In this document: piece by piece, positions 10,623 to 18,640 of the stretch | Numbering within the stretch: the first letter of the stretch is position 1 | Layout: the number at the start of each line of letters is the position of its first letter | NCBI RefSeq assembly: GCF_002873135.1 | Contig: NZ_MCVI01000001.1 | Coordinates: 1-64,000, forward strand | Length of the DNA stretch: 64,000 nt | Direction of reading: 5' to 3' | From: Shewanella sp. 10N.286.48.A6 | Lineage (GTDB): Bacteria; Pseudomonadota; Gammaproteobacteria; Enterobacterales; Shewanellaceae | Notes under the pieces: model-generated | The model's database searches: none | What the model was told of the DNA's origin: nothing | The model's input: the letters and a program-made list of their open reading frames with translations, nothing else | Made by a program: the position numbers and the translations under genes

Positions 10623-10777
10623 GTTTATTGTTCCCCATACTGTTGTGCGAGACGGTTGACCTTGAATATCACGTCGCAATGAGTGCTTTTTGAGTAATAG
10701 TTAGTTGCGTAATCTCTCAGCTTTATTGCAGTTATCGCTATAAATATTGCGTACAGTTGATGATAAGTCACTCCAGG

Positions 10778-11440
10778 TTATTTCGGTTCGTGGTTGGACA
10801 TTTTGGCTCCAACTAAACTGGCAACAATGATCGCCATATAAAACTGACCTGTAATCGCTTCAGAAAAAGCGAAAAAACGCGCCATTGGCACTGCTGGTGA
10901 TATTTCACCATAACCGACTGTAGTCAAAGTGATGTAACTGTAATAAATCACAGTCGTTAAATTATCGGTCCAATTTTGGGCTTCAATACCATTGAAAGCC
11001 ACACCAAAAATCTCAATCAGCAATAGATAAATAAATGCCCAAATAAGCCCTAGTAACAGAAATATACAAATAGATCCGATAATTTGATTAGTGGAAATAA
11101 CCCCGCTAAACAAGACCTGCTTAGCGGCGCGCCAGGTGGCCAAAATAAAAAAAGTTAAAATGGTAAATAGCGCGATAATATCAAGGTTCAACAATTCAAA
11201 AACTGAGCCGATACTGGCTACCACTAAGATAGTAAACATCACCCCGAAACTTGAGCGAAACCAGTGTTTATTCGCGCCTAATCCAATCACTGAAATAGAC
11301 AAACTCATCACAGTTGTCGAAACAACAATGAGCTGGCCCTGTTCAAAAAACTGTTCCACAAAAGCTGAACTTAACAGCACTAACACCAACGACCCCAGTA
11401 GGTAGCTGAAGTTATCTTCTTCAGACATAGGTTTAACCAT
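10778..11440 (-). CDS. Two-TM-pore type potassium/ion channel
   Basis: A 220-residue membrane protein. Four hydrophobic segments are followed by a pore region with the selectivity filter TLTTVGYGEIS and a final inner helix (FYMAIIVASLVGAKM), typical of the Ion_trans_2 superfamily. TVGYG is the potassium-selective signature. There is no cytoplasmic RCK/TrkA-N domain; the protein ends 10 residues after the last helix. The start is ATG 11440, only 8 bp after the stop of the AI-2E family permease gene, so translation is likely coupled. ATG 11428 is an alternative. The physiological role is not deducible. Confidence 0.85.
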   Translation of the reverse strand: MVKPMSEEDNFSYLLGSLVLVLLSSAFVEQFFEQGQLIVVSTTVMSLSISVIGLGANKHWFRSSFGVMFTILVVASIGSVFELLNLDIIALFTILTFFILATWRAAKQVLFSGVISTNQIIGSICIFLLLGLIWAFIYLLLIEIFGVAFNGIEAQNWTDNLTTVIYYSYITLTTVGYGEISPAVPMARFFAFSEAITGQFYMAIIVASLVGAKMSNHEPK

Positions 11441-11448
11441 TGCAACAA

Positions 11449-12567
11449 CTACCCTTGTGAGTTCTCTGAGTTCGGTAACACTTCATCACCATCAACTTCA
11501 GCCGTTTCAACCACTAGCCATGCTGAAAATAATTTATAACTTAAAGCTAAAATCACCGCGCCAACAAACAAGCCAACAATACCCGAGAGGATCATCCCAC
11601 CGATAGCGCCTAACAAAATCACCAACATAGGTATATCAACGCCACGGCCCATCAACATCGGTTTTAAAAATGCATCACTGGCACTCACTAAAATGCTCCA
11701 AATCATAAAAATAATCGCGGTGGTTGATGATTCAACAGAAAATACATATGCAATAATAGGACCTAAAACCAAAATCGGTGGCAATTGAATAATCGCGAGT
11801 ATTAGCACCAGTAACATCCAAATCCCGGTTCCTGGCACCCCGACTAAAGCAAGCCCAACACCTGCTAATATTGATTGAATAAAGGCTACCCCAATCACCC
11901 CCTGAACCACACTTCTGACGGTTGCAACGGCCAATTCAGAAAACTCTTCACCATGTTTGCCAGCTAGCCTGACTGAGACTTTATGGAACATTTGGCTTGA
12001 GCCAGATGCTTTACCCATAAACACCCCTGCGATAATGATTGAAATTAAAAATTGCAAAATTGTCATACCAAAACTACCAAAAGCACTGGCAGCCTTAGTC
12101 GAAAAGCTTTTTATTTCATCGGCATAGGTTTTTACCACATGCTCGAGATCTGCAGAGACGTCTGACCAGAATTCATATAGTTTCTCACCAACAATCGGGA
12201 GTTCAGCTACAGAGCTTTTCGGCGCGGGGATAACTAAAGTGCCGTCATGTATTTCTGCGACAAAGTCCTGCGTGCTTGAAACTATCGCACCTGAAAATAA
12301 GTAGGTAGGTACCAATAATATGGCTAAGGCCAGCAAGGTAATTAACAGGCTAGATTTACTCACCGACAATCGCAGCTTGCTACTGATAAATAACACCACT
12401 GGATACAGCGCAATGGCGATAATACCGCCCCATAAAATGGGCATAATGAAAGGCTGAATAATCTTAAAACACCATATGACCATGATAAAAATCAGGGCTA
12501 TTTTAATCGCGGCATCCACTGCCGCATGAGTAAACTCTTTCGAGCTTGATATTGGTTTATCACTCAT
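11449..12567 (-). CDS. AI-2E family transporter (PerM/TqsA-like permease)
   Basis: A 372-residue polytopic inner-membrane protein with the pattern of the AI-2E transporter (UPF0118) family. N-terminal helices (FKIIQPFIMPILWGGIIAIA, about 25-75) are followed by an extracytoplasmic segment (about 95-160) and a C-terminal helical bundle (about 165-350) with the conserved GVPGTGIWMLLVLILAIIQL stretch. Despite the family name, members include an autoinducer-2 exporter and cation/proton antiporters, so the substrate is not set. It is the first gene of a two-gene unit with the ion channel downstream, which would fit an ion-homeostasis role (inference). Confidence 0.88.
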   Translation of the reverse strand: MSDKPISSSKEFTHAAVDAAIKIALIFIMVIWCFKIIQPFIMPILWGGIIAIALYPVVLFISSKLRLSVSKSSLLITLLALAILLVPTYLFSGAIVSSTQDFVAEIHDGTLVIPAPKSSVAELPIVGEKLYEFWSDVSADLEHVVKTYADEIKSFSTKAASAFGSFGMTILQFLISIIIAGVFMGKASGSSQMFHKVSVRLAGKHGEEFSELAVATVRSVVQGVIGVAFIQSILAGVGLALVGVPGTGIWMLLVLILAIIQLPPILVLGPIIAYVFSVESSTTAIIFMIWSILVSASDAFLKPMLMGRGVDIPMLVILLGAIGGMILSGIVGLFVGAVILALSYKLFSAWLVVETAEVDGDEVLPNSENSQG

Positions 12568-12790
12568 AACTTATCTATCCCTAATTAAATGCTGTTGCGT
12601 TTTAAAATTAAACCTTAGTTAATGTATTGACACCTTTATGAACATCGAACTTATTGCAGTGAAAAGCCATCACAACAATAGGTGATTTTTCAGTAAACCT
12701 AGTATTGATAAACGAGAAAATTTGATTTCCGCCATTAAATCAACACTTAGCGTTCAATAAAATATAGCCTAGCGGCTACAATAAAACCGC

Positions 12791-13843
12791 CTAATCATGA
12801 TTAGTTTGTAAGAACTTCCAATTTCTGGTTTCTAAAAAAAATGAAGCCACAACCATATAAACACCGACAATAAATAGCTGCGCAATACGAATATAGAAGT
12901 TGGTTGCGACATCGGCATCTGTTGACGAAGCCGTCGAGCCGACAACCACTAGCAAGGCTGAAAATATCCCCGCAAAAATAGGCGCTTTAGCAGGATCATC
13001 ATAAATTTTTTGTGCAAAAAATAACGCGGCTATCATAGTGAGCCCGATATAAAACGCTAACTCAGGCACGACAACTAACATGTTATAAAAAATAATCGCC
13101 AGCACACCACCTATGCCATTAGTGAGTAATAAAAACAAACTCACTTTAACGCTCTTAGTGCCGGCCGTTTGCAAAGATAAAATTGCAATAAATATCATGG
13201 TCAGTAATGCGCCGGTCACCTCAAATAAAAAGAAAAAGGTGATCACCGGAAATGAAATAATTAATGCCCTAACTGACTCGTAAAGCCGCTCGTCATTAGA
13301 TAATTCTGACTCAGAATGAGTTTCTTTTTCTGGTGCTAAATCAGGCAACAAAATATGCAATAAAGTAAAAATGATGACCGCCACCACGCCTGAAAAGCTT
13401 AAGCCGACACCAAAAAAAATCGCCGCACCTGGATGTAAAATCCCTAAATAGGGTAATACTAATGTCGAGACAATTAATATAGTGGCGAAAAAATTCCACT
13501 TGGGATCAGAAAACAGGTAATAGGCCCATAGCATCATTAATGCGAGTAATGGCAACAGTACAAATGGATATTGAACCGGCCCAAAACTCACCATCCAAGC
13601 AATGGCAATAGTGACCACCATTGAAATAAGCAATTCGTAAATGGTTTGCACTGTCGGCACCACTCTATCAACTAAAAACTTAGCGACAAACACCGGTAGT
13701 ATAAAAGCTAATTGCCAATCAAACACCGCAGCTATGGCCACTGCAATGCCTATCCCCAAAGTGAAGCGTAATACTCGACGGGTAAATATCGCCTCAGCAA
13801 ATTGAGCATTAATGGCTTTAAAGGCTAGCTCGCTATCTGACAT
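12791..13843 (-). CDS. DUF2955-type membrane protein (FUSC-like exporter component)
   Basis: A membrane protein of about 350 aa with two groups of five to six hydrophobic helices (about 25-150 and 190-345) around a charged central loop (PEKETHSESELSNDERLYES). This is the layout of DUF2955/FUSC-like proteins related to aromatic-acid exporters of the AaeB type. It directly follows an HlyD-family adaptor gene and overlaps it by 11 bp, so the two are predicted to form one efflux unit. The start ATG 13843 (MSDSELAFKA) is preferred, but a TTG at 13882 is also open and neither has a strong ribosome-binding site. The substrate is unknown. Confidence 0.78.
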   Translation of the reverse strand: MSDSELAFKAINAQFAEAIFTRRVLRFTLGIGIAVAIAAVFDWQLAFILPVFVAKFLVDRVVPTVQTIYELLISMVVTIAIAWMVSFGPVQYPFVLLPLLALMMLWAYYLFSDPKWNFFATILIVSTLVLPYLGILHPGAAIFFGVGLSFSGVVAVIIFTLLHILLPDLAPEKETHSESELSNDERLYESVRALIISFPVITFFFLFEVTGALLTMIFIAILSLQTAGTKSVKVSLFLLLTNGIGGVLAIIFYNMLVVVPELAFYIGLTMIAALFFAQKIYDDPAKAPIFAGIFSALLVVVGSTASSTDADVATNFYIRIAQLFIVGVYMVVASFFLETRNWKFLQTNHD

Positions 13844-15014
13844 AGGAGAACCAGCTAACGACTCGGATCCAAAACTTACCAAATAAGTTCATCAGTGAAC
13901 TTTCTTCGGTATACACCATGACATCCGCTTGACCGCCGACACGTCGCAACCCTTTAGCCTCTTCGTCATCAAAATGAATGGTTACAGGAAATCGCTGAGA
14001 TTGTCTTAACCAACCTGTTTGGCCTGTTGTTTGAGCCAGCTTTCCCGTTTGTTCACTTTGTCCCCAATCAACACCATAATCGATATAGGCTACTTTCCCA
14101 GTAAAAACCTCACCCGGAGCATAATCCAGTGCAAACTCGACTTTATCGCCCGCTTGCATATTGCCTAAGCTATTTTCTCTAAAGTTCGCTTCAATCCACA
14201 CATCTTCAGATGAAATAAAGGTCATTACCGGTTGACCAGCGTTAGCATAAAAACCTTCTTTTAAACGAAAGTTTGATGCCACGCCATCGGTGGGCGCTTT
14301 AATTTCGGTGCGTGCCAGGTTAAGTTCAGCTTGCTCTAAGGCCAATAACGCTGATTTTACCGCGGTATTGTTTTCACCTTCTGAGCCCAACCTTTCTTCT
14401 GCTTTGGCTAAATCTGCTTTAGCACTAGCGACACCCGCTTCTGCGCTAGCAAGTTCCGCTCTAGCATTGTCGGCATCAGCCTCTGACATCACCTGCTGCT
14501 CAACCATGGTAAAAATACGCTTAGATTGTACTTTTGCATTAGTAAAGTTTGCCTCCGCATTAACAACCTTTGCTTTTGCAGCGGTGACATTAGCGGTTAA
14601 AGCTCCCATATTTTGCCCAGCCTGCGTCACATTTTGCTCAGCGGTAAATAATGCAATCTCATAATCTCTTGGGTTAATTCTCGCAAGCACCTGCCCTTTA
14701 CGGATCAAGGTATTTGGCGTGGTTAAAATTTCAATTACCTCCCCTGAGACTTGCGGGGTAATGGGGACCACAAAACCGCGAACTCGACCTAAATCAGTTG
14801 AAGGAATATAACGATCAGCAATAAGATGGAATACAAACAAAAAAGCGACCACTATCAGTATGATATTGGTCGCTTTTCTTATTTTCTGATTTTTGGACTT
14901 ATCCGCTGCGCCATTAGCAACATGAATGTCATCTGTAGGCGTTGATAAAACGGCTTGCTCCGGTGTATTTGCCGGTAATTCAGTGGATGAAATATCGTTA
15001 TGCTTATCTGCCAT
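13833..15014 (-). CDS. HlyD/EmrA-family membrane fusion protein
   Basis: A periplasmic adaptor of a multidrug or small-molecule efflux system, 393 aa. One N-terminal membrane anchor (about 47-66, TNIILIVVAFLFVFHLIADR) is followed by a biotinyl-lipoyl half motif (GEVIEILTTPNTLIRKGQVL), an Ala-rich coiled-coil hairpin (about 125-215), the second lipoyl half (TEIKAPTDGVASNFRLKEG) and a beta-barrel domain. ATG 15014 was chosen because AAGGGAAGGG lies just before it; an in-frame codon at 15044 would add ten residues. It precedes and overlaps the DUF2955 membrane protein. No outer-membrane channel gene is adjacent. Confidence 0.9.
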   Translation of the reverse strand: MADKHNDISSTELPANTPEQAVLSTPTDDIHVANGAADKSKNQKIRKATNIILIVVAFLFVFHLIADRYIPSTDLGRVRGFVVPITPQVSGEVIEILTTPNTLIRKGQVLARINPRDYEIALFTAEQNVTQAGQNMGALTANVTAAKAKVVNAEANFTNAKVQSKRIFTMVEQQVMSEADADNARAELASAEAGVASAKADLAKAEERLGSEGENNTAVKSALLALEQAELNLARTEIKAPTDGVASNFRLKEGFYANAGQPVMTFISSEDVWIEANFRENSLGNMQAGDKVEFALDYAPGEVFTGKVAYIDYGVDWGQSEQTGKLAQTTGQTGWLRQSQRFPVTIHFDDEEAKGLRRVGGQADVMVYTEESSLMNLFGKFWIRVVSWFSYVR

Positions 15015-15533
15015 ACCCTTCCCTTGCATTGAAATCAATTGCATTACTTTTTAAATTAACGGCTTGCATGAGCCAATAATGTTAATAAATAGTAGAGTTA
15101 TTACATTAACGTCAGTATATGATTATTTTTGCTCAAAACTCAACACTCTAGCTCAATGAACAAGCAAGAAAGCTGTGTTTAAGCCCTTTACTTAAGTTAT
15201 TGATTTAACATTTTGATTTTAACTAATGATTTGAACGGCCGTTTGAGAAGGCCCTTGCTGGGGAATTGCATTAAATTGCGATGTATATTGTTACTATTAC
15301 TACTTAAGAATCTATTTTAAATTAAGTGTATTCTTTAAAAGCTGCTTGGTTTTAATTGCCTAATATTAAAAAAGCAAAGCAAGTATAAAGATCAACTCAA
15401 AAGGCATTCCTACAGAATGAAAAATCCTAATTAGACAAATCAAGACCTTAATTTCACCACTAAAAATCTAACATCTGCAGCTGGTAATAATCTGCCCATT
15501 TTTCACGCCAGATAAAGGTTTAGAGCTTATAGA
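15015..15533. other. Intergenic region, 519 bp
   Basis: AT-rich non-coding stretch between the HlyD gene and the phosphoribosyltransferase-HAD gene, both on the minus strand. It must hold the promoter of the HlyD operon, but I see no convincing operator, RNA gene or terminator. Confidence 0.5.
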
Positions 15534-16505
15534 TTAAGCCCTAGCCAGATTTTTAACTTTTTTGTATATCGCTCTTAATGGCTTAATTTTTGAAAATTGC
15601 ATTCTAATCGTCTCAGCAAGGTATTTTTTATTTTTAAACCGCTTAAGACCATTAGGCGCAATCATTTGGTTTGTATCAACACAATAAACAAACTTGTTAG
15701 ACCGATTAGCAATTTCAATTGCTTGCTGATAATCACTTTCGATAAATAACACATTTGGGCTACGCTTAAAGTAGTCTGCCTTATGGGAAAAATAATCTAC
15801 TTGGACCCGTCTTGCGGCTTTTGAAGGCAAATCTAACATTTCTAGTTTGTTATAATTAACGCCATGTTTTGCTAGCCATTGCTCAGTATGTGGTCGAAAT
15901 TTTTCTAACCTATTAGTTATCAGCACATCAACTTTCATGGTTGGGATAAATCGAGGAGTCGCTTCAGCGAGAAACTGAATATATTTCTCCCCATCATCAT
16001 TTTGTTCCTCAGTTGGATCCTGGCACAGGACACCATCAATATCGACACAAGCCTCAGTCACGATAGGATGATGAAATAAGTTCCATTCAAAAACACGTGG
16101 AAAGTCCACATGCTCAAAAAAGATATCAACTTTGTCACTGACAAGCGCAGTGGTGTAAATCGCAGCTGTGGTCACCTTGCCTTGGAAGCTGCTAGGTATT
16201 TTGGCTAGCGCATCTATCATCGAACCACCAGTTAGAATGCTGTCATCGACAATTAAAATGTTGCTTGCTTCATGGGGGAAGTTTAAGGCTTTTTTGGCAT
16301 CACGAGTAATGCCTTTACCTAACTTATCATTGCGAATAAAAGCAGGTAAATCGATACAGTTAGCATTGAGCAATAACGCCACCATATATGCAGGTACCAT
16401 TCCACTTCTTGGAATACCTACAATTAAATCAAAGTCTTGTTGATTGATTTTGTGAATATTATTTTTAATATCATCACTCAAATCACAAAAGGACTTATAA
16501 TTCAT
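15534..16505 (-). CDS. Phosphoribosyltransferase fused to a HAD-like domain
   Basis: A 323-residue soluble protein with two enzyme-like parts. Residues 1-130 form a type I phosphoribosyltransferase fold: DLIVGIPRSGM (27-36) and the PRPP-binding motif ILIVDDSILTGGSM (83-96). Residues 150-260 resemble a HAD phosphatase: VDIDGVLCQD with D155 and D157, then VLITNR and FIESD, the latter a candidate motif IV acidic site. The substrate is not recognised; nucleobase salvage plus phosphate removal, or sugar-nucleotide-linked chemistry, are possibilities only. ATG 16505 has GGAG 6 nt upstream. It stands alone in a low-density region with an integrase scar 0.9 kb away, so it may be an acquired cargo gene. 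Confidence 0.75.
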   Translation of the reverse strand: MNYKSFCDLSDDIKNNIHKINQQDFDLIVGIPRSGMVPAYMVALLLNANCIDLPAFIRNDKLGKGITRDAKKALNFPHEASNILIVDDSILTGGSMIDALAKIPSSFQGKVTTAAIYTTALVSDKVDIFFEHVDFPRVFEWNLFHHPIVTEACVDIDGVLCQDPTEEQNDDGEKYIQFLAEATPRFIPTMKVDVLITNRLEKFRPHTEQWLAKHGVNYNKLEMLDLPSKAARRVQVDYFSHKADYFKRSPNVLFIESDYQQAIEIANRSNKFVYCVDTNQMIAPNGLKRFKNKKYLAETIRMQFSKIKPLRAIYKKVKNLARA

Positions 16506-17351
16506 AGCAAACTCCAATGTTCATAGATTACAGCCTGATGCTTCAAAGCAGACGCTGTTAAGCTTAAATTCTACTAAATACTCATAGAGTATTGGTCCGT
16601 AGCCGCAACTACTATGCCGCCCAATACATACCGAATCATTAACCTATGTTGTTTGAGTAAAGTTCAGATTCGATCCCTCAAGACTCGACTCTAACTAATG
16701 CAATTTATTGAATTTAGCCATAACAGCAAGCTTTATCAATTGTAGCTTGGTCTAATAAAATACAAATAACCCTTTAACAGCCTAAATTAAAAATACGCCA
16801 TAAAAATGACAGTTTTAAGTCTAAATCAGATTAGTAAATTATCAAATCTACAAATATCAACAAACAGGATAAACATCAACCTTGACTGTAGCACTACACA
16901 GTTTCAGCCAATGAACAATTAAGCGGGTAAAAAAAATGCCACAGATAAAAACAGATATTGTCTCATATAATCAATAAGTAAGTGACTCATTCAAAAATAG
17001 ACACACTATATATATATTTTATTAAAGCAAATTAACGACTCAAGATGATAATTATTTCAACCATAAGTCGTAGCTAAGAGTTGAGTTCAATTCACTTCAA
17101 TATGAGTAAATCGCGACAAGCTTCGAAATTACCAATTAAAGCTGATCTTAATCATAAAATTAATTAATTTCAGTTTTAAAATCTAACCTCTAGAACTTCT
17201 TATTTTTTATTGTCTATCTTGAGTTTTATTACCCTGTGGAACTTCAAATTGACTATCATGATTTTGTTTTTCAGAAACTGAAATTACTTCATATATATAA
17301 CGTGCTAATGCCTCTTTTTCCACTCAATTACTATGTCATCGACCATACGAA
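16506..17351. other. Gene-poor AT-rich stretch, 846 bp
   Basis: No open frame of convincing quality on either strand and several homopolymer or alternating A/T runs (for example around 17010-17030). Together with the decayed recombinase that follows, it reads as degraded mobile-element DNA; no repeat or attachment site was identified. Confidence 0.5.
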
Positions 17352-17866
17352 TTAAAACTGAAATACGGCCGCTAAGTATTCTTTATTACTTTTATAGCTT
17401 CTGCCCTGTGTAAGCAGTTCATCACGGTACTTCATCGCATCGCCGAGGTAATATCGTTAGTGCAAATAGCTTGAGTGCTTTTTGGTGACCGGTTACCGAT
17501 TGTTGGCAGTAATTTAATGAAGTGAAAGGTTCGCTGTTCAAGTTGTTTAATAGAGAGTGGTCTAATGCCTGACTTCTCTTTTGAAGTAACAAAACCTGCT
17601 AGAGCATCATGTAACGTCACCACGGGCATTGCTTGGGCTACAGCCGTGCTTTCACGGTGTTGTGACAGCTTAGTGTCTCTGATGGGGATGCTATAACTTG
17701 CTGGCTTTGTACTGATGGCCGACTTGTTTTTCTCAAACTCACTGCGAAGACTGTTAATCACTTCATCAACATAACGAATAAAGTCATTAATACAGATTTG
17801 ATGACCTATGGCATTGATGATTTTTTTGAGTGTACTTGCAACATCGATATAGCGCCTATATTGCTA
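17352..17866 (-). pseudogene. Decayed tyrosine recombinase (phage-type integrase), N-terminal part
   Basis: Translation of the minus strand gives an integrase-like N-terminus without a clear start codon: RRYIDVASTLKKIINAIGHQ at about 17855-17795, then RYVDEVINSLR, then a core-binding segment (VTLHDALAGFVTSKEKSGIR). The frame ends at a TGA (17432-17434), but KYRDELLTQGRSYKSNKEYL continues at once in another frame down to a stop at 17352. At the break, CGATG is tandemly duplicated; removing one copy restores the frame (TSAMKYRDELL). The catalytic C-terminal domain with R-H-R-Y is missing. The gene lies about 300 bp from the 3' end of tRNA-Ser, a usual integration target. Confidence 0.75.
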
Positions 17867-17870
17867 ATAT

Positions 17871-18074
17871 GGCTTCAGCAAAGCCTAGGGTTAACAAAGA
17901 TACTTTTACATCAAAAGGAAAGCCTTTATCACGTAAATATGTGGCTAAACAGATACGTGTGAGGTACACGTTAATAGGAGCTCTGCTGATGCGAAAAGCA
18001 GGGATATTGACTGAGTCAATCCTCTCAAGGAAGATAAGTGACTATAAAACTGGCACTTCAAACACTAGACAATA
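17871..18074 (+). CDS. Possible small ORF, unknown (basic protein)
   Basis: An open frame from ATG 17871 encodes about 67 residues (starting MASAKPRVNKDTFTSKGK), rich in Lys and Arg. It sits between the recombinase remnant and the tRNA-Ser terminator on the opposite strand. There is no ribosome-binding site and no recognised family. It could be a fragment left by the mobile element or chance coding. Confidence 0.2.
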
Positions 18075-18130
18075 AAGTAGTTTTGAATTGATAGTATTAA
18101 TCTTCAATATTTTTAGTAAGTTAAACGAAA

Positions 18131-18159
18131 AAAGGCTCATCATTCCTGATGAGCCTTTC
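18131..18159 (-). terminator. Intrinsic terminator of tRNA-Ser
   Basis: A perfect 12-bp stem AAAGGCTCATCA/TGATGAGCCTTT closes a TTCC loop (GGAA on the minus strand). It is followed on the minus strand by a T run, 11 bp after the tRNA-Ser CCA end. Confidence 0.9.
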
Positions 18160-18169
18160 GTCTTAAATA

Positions 18170-18260
18170 TGGCGGAGAGATAGGGATTTGAACCCTAGAT
18201 GGGCTACAAACCCATGCCGGTTTTCAAGACCGGTGCATTCGACCACTCTGCCATCTCTCC
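18170..18260 (-). tRNA. tRNA-Ser (anticodon TGA)
   Basis: A 91-nt class II tRNA on the minus strand: acceptor GGAGAGA/TCTCTCC, anticodon stem-loop CGGTCTTGAAAACCG with anticodon TGA, long variable arm, T-loop GTTCAAATC and encoded CCA. Its 3' end faces the region with the decayed integrase, consistent with past use as an attachment site. Confidence 0.97.
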
Positions 18261-18640
18261 GAACGCCGAGAATAATATAAGTATCAGACCTCGTTGTAAA
18301 CCGGAATTTATAAAAAAACATTCAAATGCTCATCAAATAAGCTTTTAAGACATTTTTCCACCTTTGTTGGCTCATTTGCTAATCAGGTGAGTAAAAAATC
18401 ACCTTCTACACCACTGGATTCCCTCACCTTTTCTATCAACAAACACGCTTTTAGCGATTACATTTTGTTTAAAGAATTACGCTAAACCCCAAATAAGAAG
18501 CAGCAATGGCCTTGAATATAGCAATCCAGTGTCATATTTTTCCAGCAAGCCCATAGATAATCCGCAAAGCATCGAACATTTCAATGATATGACGATAATA
18601 TATGCTAAAATCGCTTTAACTATTTCTGATACTTAAAGCT
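18261..18640. other. Divergent intergenic region, 380 bp
   Basis: Lies between tRNA-Ser (minus) and lonH (plus) and must hold both promoters. No operator or RNA gene was recognised. Confidence 0.4.

Noticed and set aside
17101..17166. Short plus-strand frame starting MSKSRQASKLPIKADLNHK
   Set aside because: Only about 20 residues before a stop, no ribosome-binding site and no domain; probably chance.
15534..18170. Direct repeat of the tRNA-Ser 3' end marking the far attachment site of a genomic island
   Set aside because: No copy of the tRNA 3' segment was found by eye to the left of the integrase scar; the island boundary remains undefined.
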